Shown here in pieces: positions 21,947 through 33,127 of a stretch of DNA of 64,000 nucleotides. Below the pieces are notes generated by a model. It saw nothing but the letters and a program-made list of their open reading frames with translations, ran no database searches and had not been told where the DNA came from. Numbering within the stretch: position 1 is the first letter of the stretch; each line of letters starts with the position of its first letter. This stretch comes from Anastrepha obliqua (Eukaryota; Arthropoda; Insecta; Diptera; Tephritidae). Made by a program: the position numbers and the translations under genes. The stretch covers positions 58,312,001 to 58,376,000 of the forward strand of contig NC_072893.1 of the NCBI RefSeq assembly GCF_027943255.1, in the 5' to 3' direction.

Positions 21947-22569
21947 TTTGGGCCAATGAAAATGAATTTTATTTTTGTTTTTTCAATTTCAAAAACAGTC
22001 AATCTTTTACACGTATGTTACTATAAATATATTTAGATCTTGCCACACGCATGCCCTTTGAAAAGTTATCAAATAGACGAAACAAATGTATTATATTTAT
22101 TTGCCACTTGCATGTTGCATGCCACAACTATCAAACACGCACCTCAAATATTTATTTTTATTTCACTTTCCTGCTTCAACGGCAACAATTTGTTTCATTT
22201 ACACTTCGATTGTTATTTTTATTTACTGATACAACAACCACTGTTCATTTAATGTCCTTCGCTTGAAATGTGTCCCTTTTCGCGACAGGAAATCAAATAA
22301 AGTGGCCACCAAAACTAACAATCTTCTGTTTCGACTACATTTGTAACTGCAACTGTATTATTACTTGTACCGTTACATGTAATTGCGAACTGTAATTGTA
22401 ATTGTAATGAGGAATATACGCGCCAACACTACCGGTTAGTTGCTTCCGCCGTTGCTGTGTCAGTTAAAAGCTGTCGAGTCGGCGAAGCGCGTGCTTTGCA
22501 GCCACACAACCTCGATTCGCCAACGCAACACAAAGGCTGAGAACTACAATGAATATTTGCCACTGTCAG
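21947..22569 (-). promoter_or_regulatory. Putative 5' UTR and promoter of the short isoform
   Basis: Bases 22430-22560 are clearly less AT-rich than the surroundings and contain CG-rich blocks such as GGCGAAGCGCG. On the minus strand TCAGT-like initiator possibilities occur, but no clear TATA box is seen. Assigning this as the transcription start region rests on its location upstream of the ATG at 21946. Confidence 0.35.
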
Positions 22570-23361
22570 TTTGAATAGTAGAGTCACAATACTCGGTTAC
22601 ATACTAGCTTTGACCCACTCAAAATGTTTAGTTGCCTGGCTAGTGGCCATCACAATCGGCAGTCGTCACGCTTTCGCTAGATTAGCGGTGAATGCGAAGC
22701 CAAGTAAGCCGGCATTTTCCAGAAGGAGTGGTGTGTTGCAAGAGCGACTGCCTGGCCTGTTTGATTAGCTGTGCTCATATGCTAGTTATACTATTTTTAT
22801 CATCAGTTGTGCACACATACATTTATTTGAGTATATTTGGAAGAGGTGGAGCATGAGTGCAAACGTGTGCAGTGCACAGTGTGTCATCTCAATAAATCAG
22901 CGCTTAATATTGTGTATTTCCTATATTTCGGCTATTGAGACTGCCCACTATGAATGTGCTTGTATTTCTCTTAGAGAGTAAAATATGATAAGGTGTAACA
23001 GTAACAGCTATTCATGTGAAACTACAGCCATTATATAGTAATTCTACATACTAAGTTTTAAAGTATCTCATCAGTTGAAGTTTTGAAATGACTTTATAGT
23101 TTCAAAGAAGTTTTATTTTAATGCGATTCATATAACGCGTTTGTTCGCGTTGAGTAACCACTATTGGACAGTGTATTTAAATATATAATATGGAGCTGAG
23201 AATGTTTGTTGTAAAAGCTTTATTAATATTAGCTAGACTGGACTGAAAAATCTCATTGATTTCAAATCTGGCATACTTTTTCGGGAGCCAAATAATTTTC
23301 CAAATATTCCAAGGCCCCTGAGTAATACGTGCTCTTCTAAAGCCTTAGGGATCATCTAGTA
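22570..23361. other. Intron or upstream flank, unassigned
   Basis: Nothing recognised. Bases 22600-22770 are moderately GC-rich and may belong to the promoter region. Confidence 0.35.
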
Positions 23362-23969
23362 CAGTAGATTCTGTTTTTATGCGGTATATACGTTCCGCAA
23401 GAAACAGCATAAAAAAACAGCATAAAAAAAGCTACCAGTTCTATAGTAAAACTATAGATACGTTTCAAAAGTGCTAAGAACCGCATAAATCTGAATTAAT
23501 GTAATAAAATCGCATAAAAAAAGAGTACTAGTCCCATATTATAACTATAGATATGTTCCATAGACCGAGTGAATCTGAAAATAATTAAATAAAATCTCAT
23601 AAACAAAAAATTGTAGTTTTGAAAATTATATCTTTATTTAAGAAACGTCAGTATCGAAAATAAATTTACATCGTCAGAAATAGAATCAGACAATACCCGC
23701 CTGTTGCGCATTCGTTTAGGATTTGGCGTAAAATCACTTCCGTCACTTGAGGAAATGTACACGTCTGATCTGGATGGTGATGCAGGCGGTTCCATACTTG
23801 TAGGGTTAGCATTTTTGATATAATTTGTGATGAGTTTTTGCTTAGCTGGCTTAGAAACTTGTTTATATGTACAATTCCCGATAGGACGACACGCATTTTT
23901 TTATTTTTTTAAAAAGCGCACTATATCAAAACCGCATAAAAAAAAATTGCATAAACACAGAATCTACTG
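23362..23969 (-). mobile_element. Tigger/pogo-like transposon, internally deleted (608 bp)
   Basis: Inverted ends CAGTAGATTCTGTTTTTATG at 23362 and the complement of CAGTAGATTCTGTGTTTATG ending at 23969 are each flanked by TA (23360-23361 and 23970-23971). CAGTAG termini with a TA target are typical of the pogo/Tigger group. GCATAAAAAAA motifs recur just inside both ends. Only the last part of a transposase reading frame remains (23634-23900, minus), so the copy is non-autonomous. Confidence 0.75.
23634..23900 (-). pseudogene. C-terminal tail of a pogo/Tigger transposase
   Basis: An open stretch of about 88 codons ends at TAA 23634-23636, with AATAAA overlapping the stop. It reads SKPAKQKLITNYIKNANP and then a Ser/Pro/Asp-rich tail with KRMRNRR. 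QKLITNYI matches the PCNA-interaction box pattern (Q-x-x-aliphatic-x-x-aromatic-aromatic) except at its last position. Drosophila pogo transposase is known to bind PCNA through a C-terminal box. The DNA-binding and DDE parts are deleted. Confidence 0.55.
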
Positions 23970-26574
23970 TATACGAGTTCGCTCGATTTCGTAATTAATA
24001 TATTTATTCCTAAACGTCAACAGTGGTTATTAAAAACCCAACTAGCTGGTAATATTTTTTAAATATTAGAACAACCTCCCGCAAATCCTGTATTTGCTAA
24101 CAGCACCAACGACAACCTTTCAACAAGCATTCACTTCATTAAATATTTCGCTGTGATATTTCCATCTATAGCAGATAGGAGAAGGAGGCGAACCTTTGAG
24201 ATTTTGATGCAAAAATCTACACCTCCGGGTTCAAGATGAACCGCGAGGCCAAGGCAGGTTTCTAATCTAAATTCCTATAACAATTCATTGACTAGAAAAG
24301 CTAGCACCTTTCGGCACACCGCTACCTAAGCCTGCAAAACCATCACCGACATTATGCAAACTGGTGCCAAGATAGCTTTCCTCAAGAATAGCAGGCTGCT
24401 ATAAAACTAGAAAACTCAAACACCATAACCTTCAAGCTTGTAATGCAGTATATGGAGAAACTCAAATCGCACAGTCAATGACTCAATATCACTCTAGTTC
24501 GGTTTGCAGGTCATAGAAACATCAATGGCAATGAGAGGGTGAATAAGCTTACTTGGCTAGGATCCTTCTTAAGCTAGACCGAAACAAAACCAGTAGAAGT
24601 TTCCTTCAGCTGTATTAAGACGGAAATATAGTCTCACTCTTACAGCATTGCAAGTAGGCAATGGAAGGGAATACCAACCTATGCCATGTCCAGGAAGATA
24701 TGGTCTGGCTGTAATGTATCACAGGTGAAACCACTGCTTGGATATGGTTGACCCAACATCTCAAGATTAACCGCGGCTCTCACTGAGCACTGGAAGATAG
24801 GAGAGCACGGAGCGAGGTTAACCGTGCCACACAACACTATTCGCCGTAGTTGTGGAGCAGTGACGGAGAAGAAAGCTCCTTTACCGAGCTTTCGACAAAC
24901 CATTCCTTAACAACACCGAGGTTCAAATCACCTTAGATATACTTCTGGGCTTTAAAAAACTTTTCCCCGATAATACCTCAAATCCTGATGATAATGCTAT
25001 ACTAAATTAAAAAAAAATTTATATTTTTTATAGTGATGAATTAAAAGGAGATTTTGAGAAAGTTCATGCACTTAACCTTTGTCATAAAATAATTTTTAAT
25101 ATGAAGTTCAAAGAAAAGCTAAACACGGTTTTCGAAACCATTGATGTATAAGTATAACTAACAGTAACTATTCTAGCAACTCTTTCTATAACAACTTTAC
25201 TATAATGAATGATAATTTTCATGACTTTGCCGACTTACTGCATATTTAAGACGTACGATATCACAAGAGTGGTTGAGTTAGGTAGCACATCATAGAGGCT
25301 CAAAGAATTCTAGAAAAATTTGCTAAAGACAAGCAGCGGGTTGGAATCAAATTATTGATAATAATTGATACGATTGCTCCACTGTGATTAATATCGAATT
25401 CATAAAACAAATTGTGTACTATTATAAGTTTTTTTTAGAATTTTTTTGAGAACGTAGACAATAAAAGGTCTCTCCTCCGCGTGCACCTATCAAAATTGTA
25501 TAGACTGTATTCATAATTAAAACAAAAATTTTAGTGAAGGAGAATTTTTAGAGAAGATATCGCTCATTTGCTGCAAGAGTGTCATGAGCAAAAACAAACC
25601 ACATCGAGAAAATTTTTGAGTTGCCTCCCTAAGAAAAAGTAAAGAAATGTTTTCATGTAATGAATTTTCTGCACAACATAAAAGAAGAGCTGGTGATCAT
25701 TTCTGCATATTTATTAACAAAAATACTTTGTTTGGATTTTTACACTCTTGTCGTAAAATAAGTGGTAGGTGCACAAATATTTCCCTCTAACTTGATACCA
25801 AATATGAGAAACCGTTCAATAACATGGCTAAGTCCAAAACAACAGCAGTCAAAATAATATGGCGCCACTTGTTAGCAGAAAAATTTACAAAAGAAAAAAG
25901 AAAGTGACCATCAACGCCGACTATATGAGCACATTTATGTATGTATATATATATATATATATGTATCTCTCTACACCTAAACCATATCCGCATACAGCAA
26001 AACGGAGAAAAGACGTTGAACTAAAATTATGGTATATCTTTTCAACATTTTAAACCTTGTTGTACACATTTAGTACATACACACATCCATATGCAGCTGT
26101 AAGAAGAAGAGCACAATAGGAAAAAAGCTCAGAATTGCAGTGGAAAAAAAAAAATAATAAACAGTGAAATGTGAAAAATGTACAAGTACTTATAGCTACA
26201 TACATATGTACACCCCTCATTTCAAATGAAACTTACGAACGGGTGATTTTCGATGTCTGGAACTTTCGATCAGAGTATCTCTGAAGCCGCCAATCAGTTT
26301 TTCGTGTTTCGGAATAGAGGTTGTGTATGCCTTATGGGCTCATTTACACCGTGACACTTCAAAATTTGGCGTGCCTCGCTTTCTCCGGTTTTACAATGCA
26401 TTTTAATGTGATTTAAATTTTTTAGCAATTTTTCTTAAATTTTACTACTTTTGTGGATAACGCCATCAGGTTCAAAGTAATTCTGCCAAAAATTTCCATA
26501 AGAGTTTTTTTTTAATATAACCTCACTTATTTCTCATAACAAAAAATAATATATAAATAAGATCTCAGTAGCCC
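23970..26574. other. Intron, unassigned
   Basis: AT-rich, with GC-richer old-repeat-like patches at 24100-24900 in which no frame is readable with confidence. Confidence 0.35.
25936..25966. repeat. TA-dinucleotide microsatellite
   Basis: An imperfect TATGTATATATATATATATA run. Confidence 0.7.
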
Positions 26575-27245
26575 TAAGGAATATTTCAAATACCATTATC
26601 TCGAAAACTGGATAAAGAAGCAAAGGAAAGGGGTTTGGTGATGAACGAGGAAGAGGAACAAAGTACCTCCTGTCATCAAACAAACAGTCGGCGCACTCGT
26701 GCATCGTCACTCGCGTCACTGTTGACAATTATGATTTCGAGGTTGTAAAAGACTTCGTTTATTCAGGAACCAACAGTAACACCTCTAACTATGTCAGCCT
26801 TGAAATCCAACGGAGAATCTGTCTTCCCAACAAGTGCTACTTTGGACTAAGTGGGAAATTCAATAGTAAAACTTGCTCTCGACAAACAAAATACCTTATA
26901 AGGCTATTATCATGCCCGTCCTATTGTTTGGAGCAGAAGCTTGGACAATGACAACATCCGACGAGGCGTCCCTTTGATTGTTTGAGATAAAGATTCTGCT
27001 GAAGATTTTTGGCCTTTGCAGGTTAGCAATGGCGAATATCGTAGGCGATGGAACAACGATCTGTGTGAGCTTGAAGCGACATAGACATAGTGCAGCTAAT
27101 AAAGATCCAGCGGCTTTGTTGTGGGTCATGTTGTTTGAATGGATACAAACGCTCCGGGTCTAAAAGTTTTCAATGCGGTACCAGCTGGTGGAAGCAGAAG
27201 GAGAGGAGATCGCGTAAGCGGTTTTCGCGCGATTCAAGATGAAAA
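26575..27245 (+). pseudogene. Non-LTR retrotransposon (GRGRP-tail family), decayed copy
   Basis: It aligns block by block with the open copy at 33128-34195: KLDKEAKR, CHQTNSRRTRASS-like scrambled segment, FEVVKDFVYSGTNSN, SLEIQRRI, IMPVLLFGAEAWTMTTSDEAS and VPAGGSR. The 3' tail GATCGCGTAAGCGGTTTTCG at about 27208-27228 matches that family's end. Numerous frameshifts are present. The 5' part including the YADD box is missing. Confidence 0.75.
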
Positions 27246-28315
27246 AGAAGAAAATAAAATCAACTATTAAAACATTTACCAAAAAAAGTTGAAAGTTTGA
27301 CGGCAGTTTCTTCACTGTGGTAATTATACCAAGGAGAAGTATTTTTTAGCATAATTTTCAGAGCCTTTCTGGCATGAAAATCCCTACTCAGATAATTCGT
27401 CTACCTTTCTTGGTCGGCTTGAAGCAGTAACAGCCTTTATGAATTGGTGAAATTTATTTCCCAAATTCAAGCCAGACTCAGTCTACGTTACAGTTTCGGG
27501 TTTAATGGATGTATGAATAGGTGAAATTGCCGAATTTGCAGTGAGTAAAGTACTCAAAAGACACTACAGACACAAAATCTTTGAAAAGTTGCTGCGGGAT
27601 GTGGTTTGCAAGCCAAAAGCATCTTTGGTCAATACTTTTTCAAATTTGAGAAAGAAGCCATGGTGATTTGGTTGCGGGGTACAGCTTAACCCCTTGGGTA
27701 CATCTGAAGTCTCAGACATGTCGTGCACTTGTTTACCCTAGGAGCGGATGGCGTGTGTTATTTTTATTTATGTTTATGCTGTTTATTATTGCTTTGCAAT
27801 TCTACTGTAATTACCTGAAGTCATCTTAATACTATATATTATATATGTCGCTAATATTTTTGAAATAAATGAATTTTTACGTATAATGTACTGCTTTTAC
27901 ATACAACTCCAAGCACCCAAAAATATTTTCTCAAATAATTCCGTACCCAAAGGAGTTTCTCACATCTATCCATCACCTATCTTCTAAGTGCTAAAGGTTT
28001 TAGCAAGGCCTTACAACATCCCATAAATGCTTGAAGCCATCACTTTTTGGTACGAAATTTTAGTAACCAAATTATTTCAAGAAACGGATCCGTGGTTCGG
28101 CTGTTTGGTTGATATTTCGAGTCAGGTGGGTCTTCACGGTATGCTCGAAACCATTTATAGGCATTAAATTCCTTAAAATTTATAAACTAATTTATAAAAA
28201 TTTCCAAAAGTTAGTAATTTGAGTAATTCTTTCCTGTATTGTTTTGAATAAGTTGACCGAAGACTGAAATGTAAATAAAACCCACAATTTGATAATGATT
28301 TACTAATTTGCTCGT
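27246..28315. other. Intron, unassigned
   Basis: Faint repeat-like sequence at 27300-27760. No family assigned. Confidence 0.35.
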
Positions 28316-28316
28316 T

Positions 28317-28368
28317 CGATATTTCGCCTTCAGTCTAAAGTCATCTTCAGGACCATAACCCTATGTCG
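28317..28368 (-). ncRNA. Hammerhead-ribozyme-like core motif (candidate)
   Basis: Read on the minus strand, the segments in order are CGACAT, A, a short loop-like stretch, CTGAAGA, a stem-like TGACTTTAGACTGAAGGC, GAAA and TATCG. CTGAAGA and GAAA are the two conserved boxes of a hammerhead core. GACTT/AAGGC can form stem II with one mismatch, and CGACAT/ATATCG can form stem III with one mismatch. Against it, an extra U sits between CTGAAGA and stem II, and stem I would be very short. It may simply be part of an unassigned repeat. Confidence 0.2.
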
Positions 28369-30063
28369 GGCATATCCTCCAAAAAAAGTCCATACTTCTG
28401 CAAAAACACCCTTTACATAAGTTTGTATTAATATACAATTTATTTCTGTACACATACGTCTGTATCTATTGTTGTCTTAATATTTCAAGCGGTGGGTGCA
28501 AGCGTGTATAAAAATAGAAAAACAAGAATAAAAAATAAAATTTCCTGCATTGTCATTGCGACACTCGCAAATCGGTGCTTTTAAATGTTTTCACACCCAA
28601 CGATACGGGTATGTGAATGTGAAAATATAAAAGTCTTCAAATGCACGAGTAAATGTATCGAAATACTTTAATTTTCTTGTCATACAAATATGTATGTGCA
28701 TATACAGTATAGCTTCTATAATATGAACGAACATGCTTCAGTAATTCAACAAACAAATAACGAGAATTTAAAGCTATAATCCGAACAACGAAAAGTTTTC
28801 TTGCCTTAAAGAAACGAAAGTATCCCTAATTTTAATATTTTAATGTGTTTCGTTTACTTTTGATTGCTCTACGGGCCTTTGATACTCCATACTTTTAACT
28901 TAGCACTGAAACCGCTATTTTGATATATTTTTCAATAAATCTTTGACTCAAATGCAGGGTGTACTAAATATATTTTTTAATTTCTTTCATCACTGTGCGA
29001 AAATATCAGACAAAGGAGAGCTCAGACTAGGCCGATTGCTAACTCCGTCTTTCTGCATTTACTCGCTATGAAGCATTTCTCAGGAGCCAAATGTGCGCGC
29101 TTTGAACACGAGAATTACAAAAACAGTGTTGCATGAAATAAATGAAGAACTGAGTACTTTGCTCATCAAAACATGATACTGAAATTTGAACGGGCAAGTT
29201 CGACAATGAGCGAACCTCGGGGGAAGCAAGCAAGACCATCAGAAAACGAGTAAAACGGGAAGAGAGAGGAACTTTTAGTTTCCGAGATTTCCGCTATCTC
29301 TGCTCGCAAAGGCGCAAGTGACTTGAATGTTCGTAAAAGTTCCTTGCATAGAATTATTCCCGAAGATATGTATCTCAACTGCTAGAAGATGCAGTTGGTT
29401 AAAGTATTACGATGCTACTAAGAGACCTCTGTTATACTAATCGAGCGTGTTTACTTTCATCTTTCAAAGCATTGTATACATACACATACTTGATGAGCAA
29501 GCAAAACTGCCAACACTGAAGTATTACAAATCCCAAAGATAAACATCAAAGGGCCACTTCATTCATAAGCAGTAACAATGTGCGACACAGAATATTTCCT
29601 TCAAAAGATGCAGATACTTTAGTGCACGAAATCCGGTTTCTGCAAGACAAAGTGAACCCTCACATCGTTCAGGTGCTGACGGATGTCTTAAAAGCTGCAG
29701 AGTTCACTCAATAGTTCGGACTTGGCTCTTTTCCTTTTCAGATTTTTCTTTTAACAGCTAAGGTGATGAAGAGTTTTGGGCGGCCGTAAAAACCTATTCT
29801 GAAGAAACATCTAAACAATACATTTTCTGTGAAAACTCTATTTCACTTGAGGCGAATCATAGTGAAAAATAAAAACGAATATAAATGTATAATTTTCATT
29901 CGTTAAGTTCCTTAGATCGTAAGCTTATTGGCCGCTCCTTCTTTTTAGGAGAAACTGAAAAAGGTTTACGTCTAAAAAGATGTTGTGATTAAGTAGGGAA
30001 ACATGTGGCTAAATGTGGACGCAGCAATAATTGGCAAATCTAGGTGGTAACGATGACCTTCTA
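28369..30063. other. Intron, mostly unassigned
   Basis: AT-rich apart from the decayed transposase-like stretch near 29200-29410, listed separately. Confidence 0.35.
29195..29410 (+). pseudogene. Possible mariner-type transposase N-terminus, strongly decayed
   Basis: One frame reads EISAISARKGASDLNVRKSS and HRIIPEDMYLN, reminiscent of the helix-turn-helix part of mariner-like transposases (S-R-S-L-Q-R-I-x-x-E-D-L). Stops and frameshifts surround it and no catalytic block is seen, so the call is weak. Confidence 0.3.
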
Positions 30064-30266
30064 CAAGGTGGCGAACAATTAATCACCCATATTTATTTTT
30101 GAATAACATTTTTGCTTAATAAAAACAATTATTTTAAGCGATAAGCGATATTTTGACCTTCACGTATTCATTGTCTAGTTCCCATTTGTCAAATATTGTT
30201 GACGTACGACGCCATTTCCAAGAATTATGTATCATCAGATAGGGTGATTAGTTATGCACCACCTTG
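30064..30266 (-). mobile_element. Complete MITE (203 bp), family copy C
   Basis: CAAGGTGGCGAACAATTAAT at the left and its near-complement ending CCACCTTG at 30266 form inverted repeats of about 25 bp with some mismatches. Both sides are flanked by TA (30062-30063 and 30267-30268). Its interior matches copies A, B and D when read on the minus strand. It has no coding capacity. TA targets and this terminus point to mobilisation by a Tc1/mariner transposase. Confidence 0.8.
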
Positions 30267-32352
30267 TATTAGAATATTGAATATAAAAAAACTACCTCAG
30301 TTGATACAGAAAATGGACCGCGTTGACTAACAAAGTTAGAAGACTACTGGTCCCAATTCGCAAAGATGTAACAAGTCAAGGGTGGTTAGTAAGGCGGACA
30401 AAGAGAATGATATGGACATTTTGAAGCCTATTCCAAATGAGCAAAGCGCCACGGAAGAGAAAGAAGTAACACCAGAATTTGTAGAGCGCTCAGCTGAGAT
30501 GCAGGTAGAATATTTAAGAAATGTTTAAAATAGGCTAATGGAAATCTAAGACAGAAAAGCACATTTAATTTCACCTGAAAGGAAAAAAGTATTCCTAAAA
30601 AGGCACCGCTGAGCAAAGCTAAATAACATAATTCCTATTATATTAATTCATTATATATTTGAGTAATGGACTTTTTTCATGTTTCAATGATTCGAAAATG
30701 TCGTTAGTTAAAGTCAATTGGGGAAACTATATTAAGGAGGTTATACTGTATATGCACATGACTCGCACAGCTTAAATGCAAACAGAAATGTATGTATACT
30801 CGTCAAGTATTTTCATTTAAAAACTATGTACTTAGAGTCTCGCGGCAATGACATGCCAATAGTTCTTAGATGCACCGTTGAGTTTTGTGAACGTAGTTAA
30901 ATAATAAATATTCAAGCATTCCAAGAAAATTGCATTTAAATGAAAGCCCATAAAAAATCGATAAATTCTCATTCTAAATGGAATTTATGCAAGCGTTTTG
31001 GAGGCAATTAGATAAACGAATGCGCGTATGTATATGTACTATTAAATATAATTGTACATGTGCATGTATGAATGTACATATGGTTGTACACATATTTACA
31101 CACCCCAACTTCTTATTCCCAACGGTCATTTTATTACGCTCAATCTGTTACACCCAACCTACTACGAGTACAGTGGAATGTTAAAGTTTGTATGAGTCCT
31201 AAACGGCTTAAGGCTAAAGAGCCAGCACCTTTTGTTATGTCATACAAATACATATATACATGTATATGTGTATATGTAAAAGAGCTGGTTAAATCTGATA
31301 TGCTAAATGCCATGCTAGTACCTACTTTTATTCAACAAAATTTCCAATGATAGTCACAACTTTACATTTTTTATAAATTTTAGCTTAGGTACATTCTTTA
31401 TCGGCTACATACCGTAACTCACTGAAATTTAATATAAAAGCCCTCCAAATTTGTAAAAAATAAAAATAAAAATATAGAATTTAAGTGATATTCATATGCA
31501 TTCGAAGGCATTCCGTGCTGCAAATAATTTCGTGGGAACCACCACAGCTCCGCCTTCCAGTAGCTCACTCTTAGAAGCCATAATTGCTCAAAACTGGCTC
31601 AATTTTATTTCAGTTTCGAAGAAAAATAGATCCTTTCCAAACTCTCATATCAAATTTTGAAACAGATAATTTTCTTGGGCAATTATTTTTGTGTTTTGTT
31701 TGGTAGTGCATCTTTAAGCAGTCACAACTTGTGAAGCCTGTGAGAATCTATCTTGTAAAATATCTTATTTAAAAGGTATTTTTTAATAGTTTAAATATTT
31801 ATAGTTAGTCAAAAAGTTTCGAGGAATAGAATGGAATAGAAAAAAATAGGTCTTCATTTATATTTATTATCGCAAATCCCCATGCTATTGTTATTTAATG
31901 CAGTGTAGCTCAATTGATACCACAAGTATTTCTATAATTTTATTGCATCTTCGTGTACGCGCTTAACCTTCCTCCAGTCAAAACACATTTTGTTTCTAAA
32001 TGTGAGCAGCTCGTGTAAGTAAAGCAGTTGAGAGTCTATAGAGAATATATAAACAAACAAGCAGGGGCAAACGTCTGCCTTTTGATAAATCAAGACGAAA
32101 ATACTATTTTTCCAATCCATGTCCGTAAGCATAGTTGCTAGTCGTTCTGTGCTGTGGTTCTGTGCTAATGTACATACGTGTACGAACATACATATGTATG
32201 TATATTTACTTACATTGCCTTTAGAAATGTTACAGTAATCCTCTTATCCACTAAGGTATACAAATTAAATTCGAAATATGTAACTCAATATTTCTAATTT
32301 TTCTTTTTTCTTTATACCTTAGATTTAGATTGCGTTTCCATTTAAAGCATTT
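30267..32352. other. Intron, unassigned
   Basis: AT-rich with many short GTATG/ACATA-type runs. No gene recognised. Confidence 0.4.
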
Positions 32353-32627
32353 TTACTTTTTGCAAAAGCGATCCTTGCTATGTTTTGCCTTTAGAAAATG
32401 TTTCTTCCGCTTCATCTGTGTTAATCGCAAAATCTCTTTGCACTTTGTGGATTTCACCTTCAGCCTGGTTAGGTGTATACAAATACATACACAATTAAAA
32501 ATACTACTTACCCTTGTTTGTGTCGATTTACAGTTGCACAGCTTTACAAAGGGCCCACATTTGAAACGGCAACCTTCTTTACTTTAGCTTTAACTTTTTT
32601 ACGAGTTGTAGAATATTTCTTCGGCAT
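32353..32627 (-). pseudogene. Small basic two-exon gene with an in-frame TAA
   Basis: Exon 1 (32627-32512) starts MPKKYSTTRKKVKAKVKKVA in a good context (AACCAATG). A 47-bp GT-AG intron (32511-32465; GTAAGT donor, AACCAG acceptor) leads to exon 2 (32464-32353), ending RFCKK-stop. Joining in phase 2 keeps one frame of 75 codons, and exon 2 reads LKVKSTKCKEILRLTQMKRK and continues Lys/His-rich. One TAA at codon 28 breaks it. The phase agreement and uniformly basic character on both sides suggest a real small nucleolar- or ribosome-type protein that was recently lost here, or a sequence error. I do not recognise the family. Confidence 0.4.
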
Positions 32628-32708
32628 TGGTTTTTAATTTGTTTGTTTTCTACACAAACAAACGAGGACGGCGATGGTATCTTAGTTGCAATTTTTAGGA
32701 AAATATCA
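32628..32708. promoter_or_regulatory. Putative compact divergent promoter
   Basis: Only 81 bp separate the two opposed start codons at 32627 (minus) and 32709 (plus). The stretch contains a short inverted GTTTGTTTTCTACACAAACAAAC. No TATA box is evident. Confidence 0.3.
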
Positions 32709-32886
32709 ATGGAAGAGCAAACAGTTTACAATGACCATGAAATTGTGCACTCGTAATGCCACAAAAGTATTGAAAGAAATGCCTTCTGATTACAAACAAA
32801 TAATAGATTTTCTTAATTTCTCAGATTGTTTGGCATTGTTTTACCAAAATACCGCTTACAAATTGCTGGAAGAAATTATAATCTGA
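32709..32886 (+). pseudogene. Small gene opposed to the basic one, frameshifted
   Basis: ATG at 32709-32711 (context ATCAATGG) opens MEEQTVYNDHEIVHS, then a TAA at 32754-32756. The next frame carries on NATKVLKEMPSDYKQIIDFL and NFSDCLALFYQNTAYKLLEE to TGA at 32884-32886. One small indel near 32750 would unite them. The second block has a faint F-box look (leucine-rich helices, FLNFSDCLAL). That is weak, and no intron or longer frame follows. Confidence 0.3.
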
Positions 32887-33127
32887 GTTAAATTTTTCAA
32901 AAGCGTATTTTGTATTTGTTTCTTGAAAAGTATAAGTTGCTATTGATATTGGTATGTTGTTATGTCACTGGTAAGTTTGTGGCGAAGAAACAAATTGTGA
33001 GATATAGGAAAAACAGACTAGTTGCAATATCAGTAGTCAAAAGGGAAAGATATAAGTAAAGTAAGAGAGAGATATAGATCGCCACCTTGTTTGACACCAG
33101 CCTTCTGGAAGGCGTATTCCACGACGT

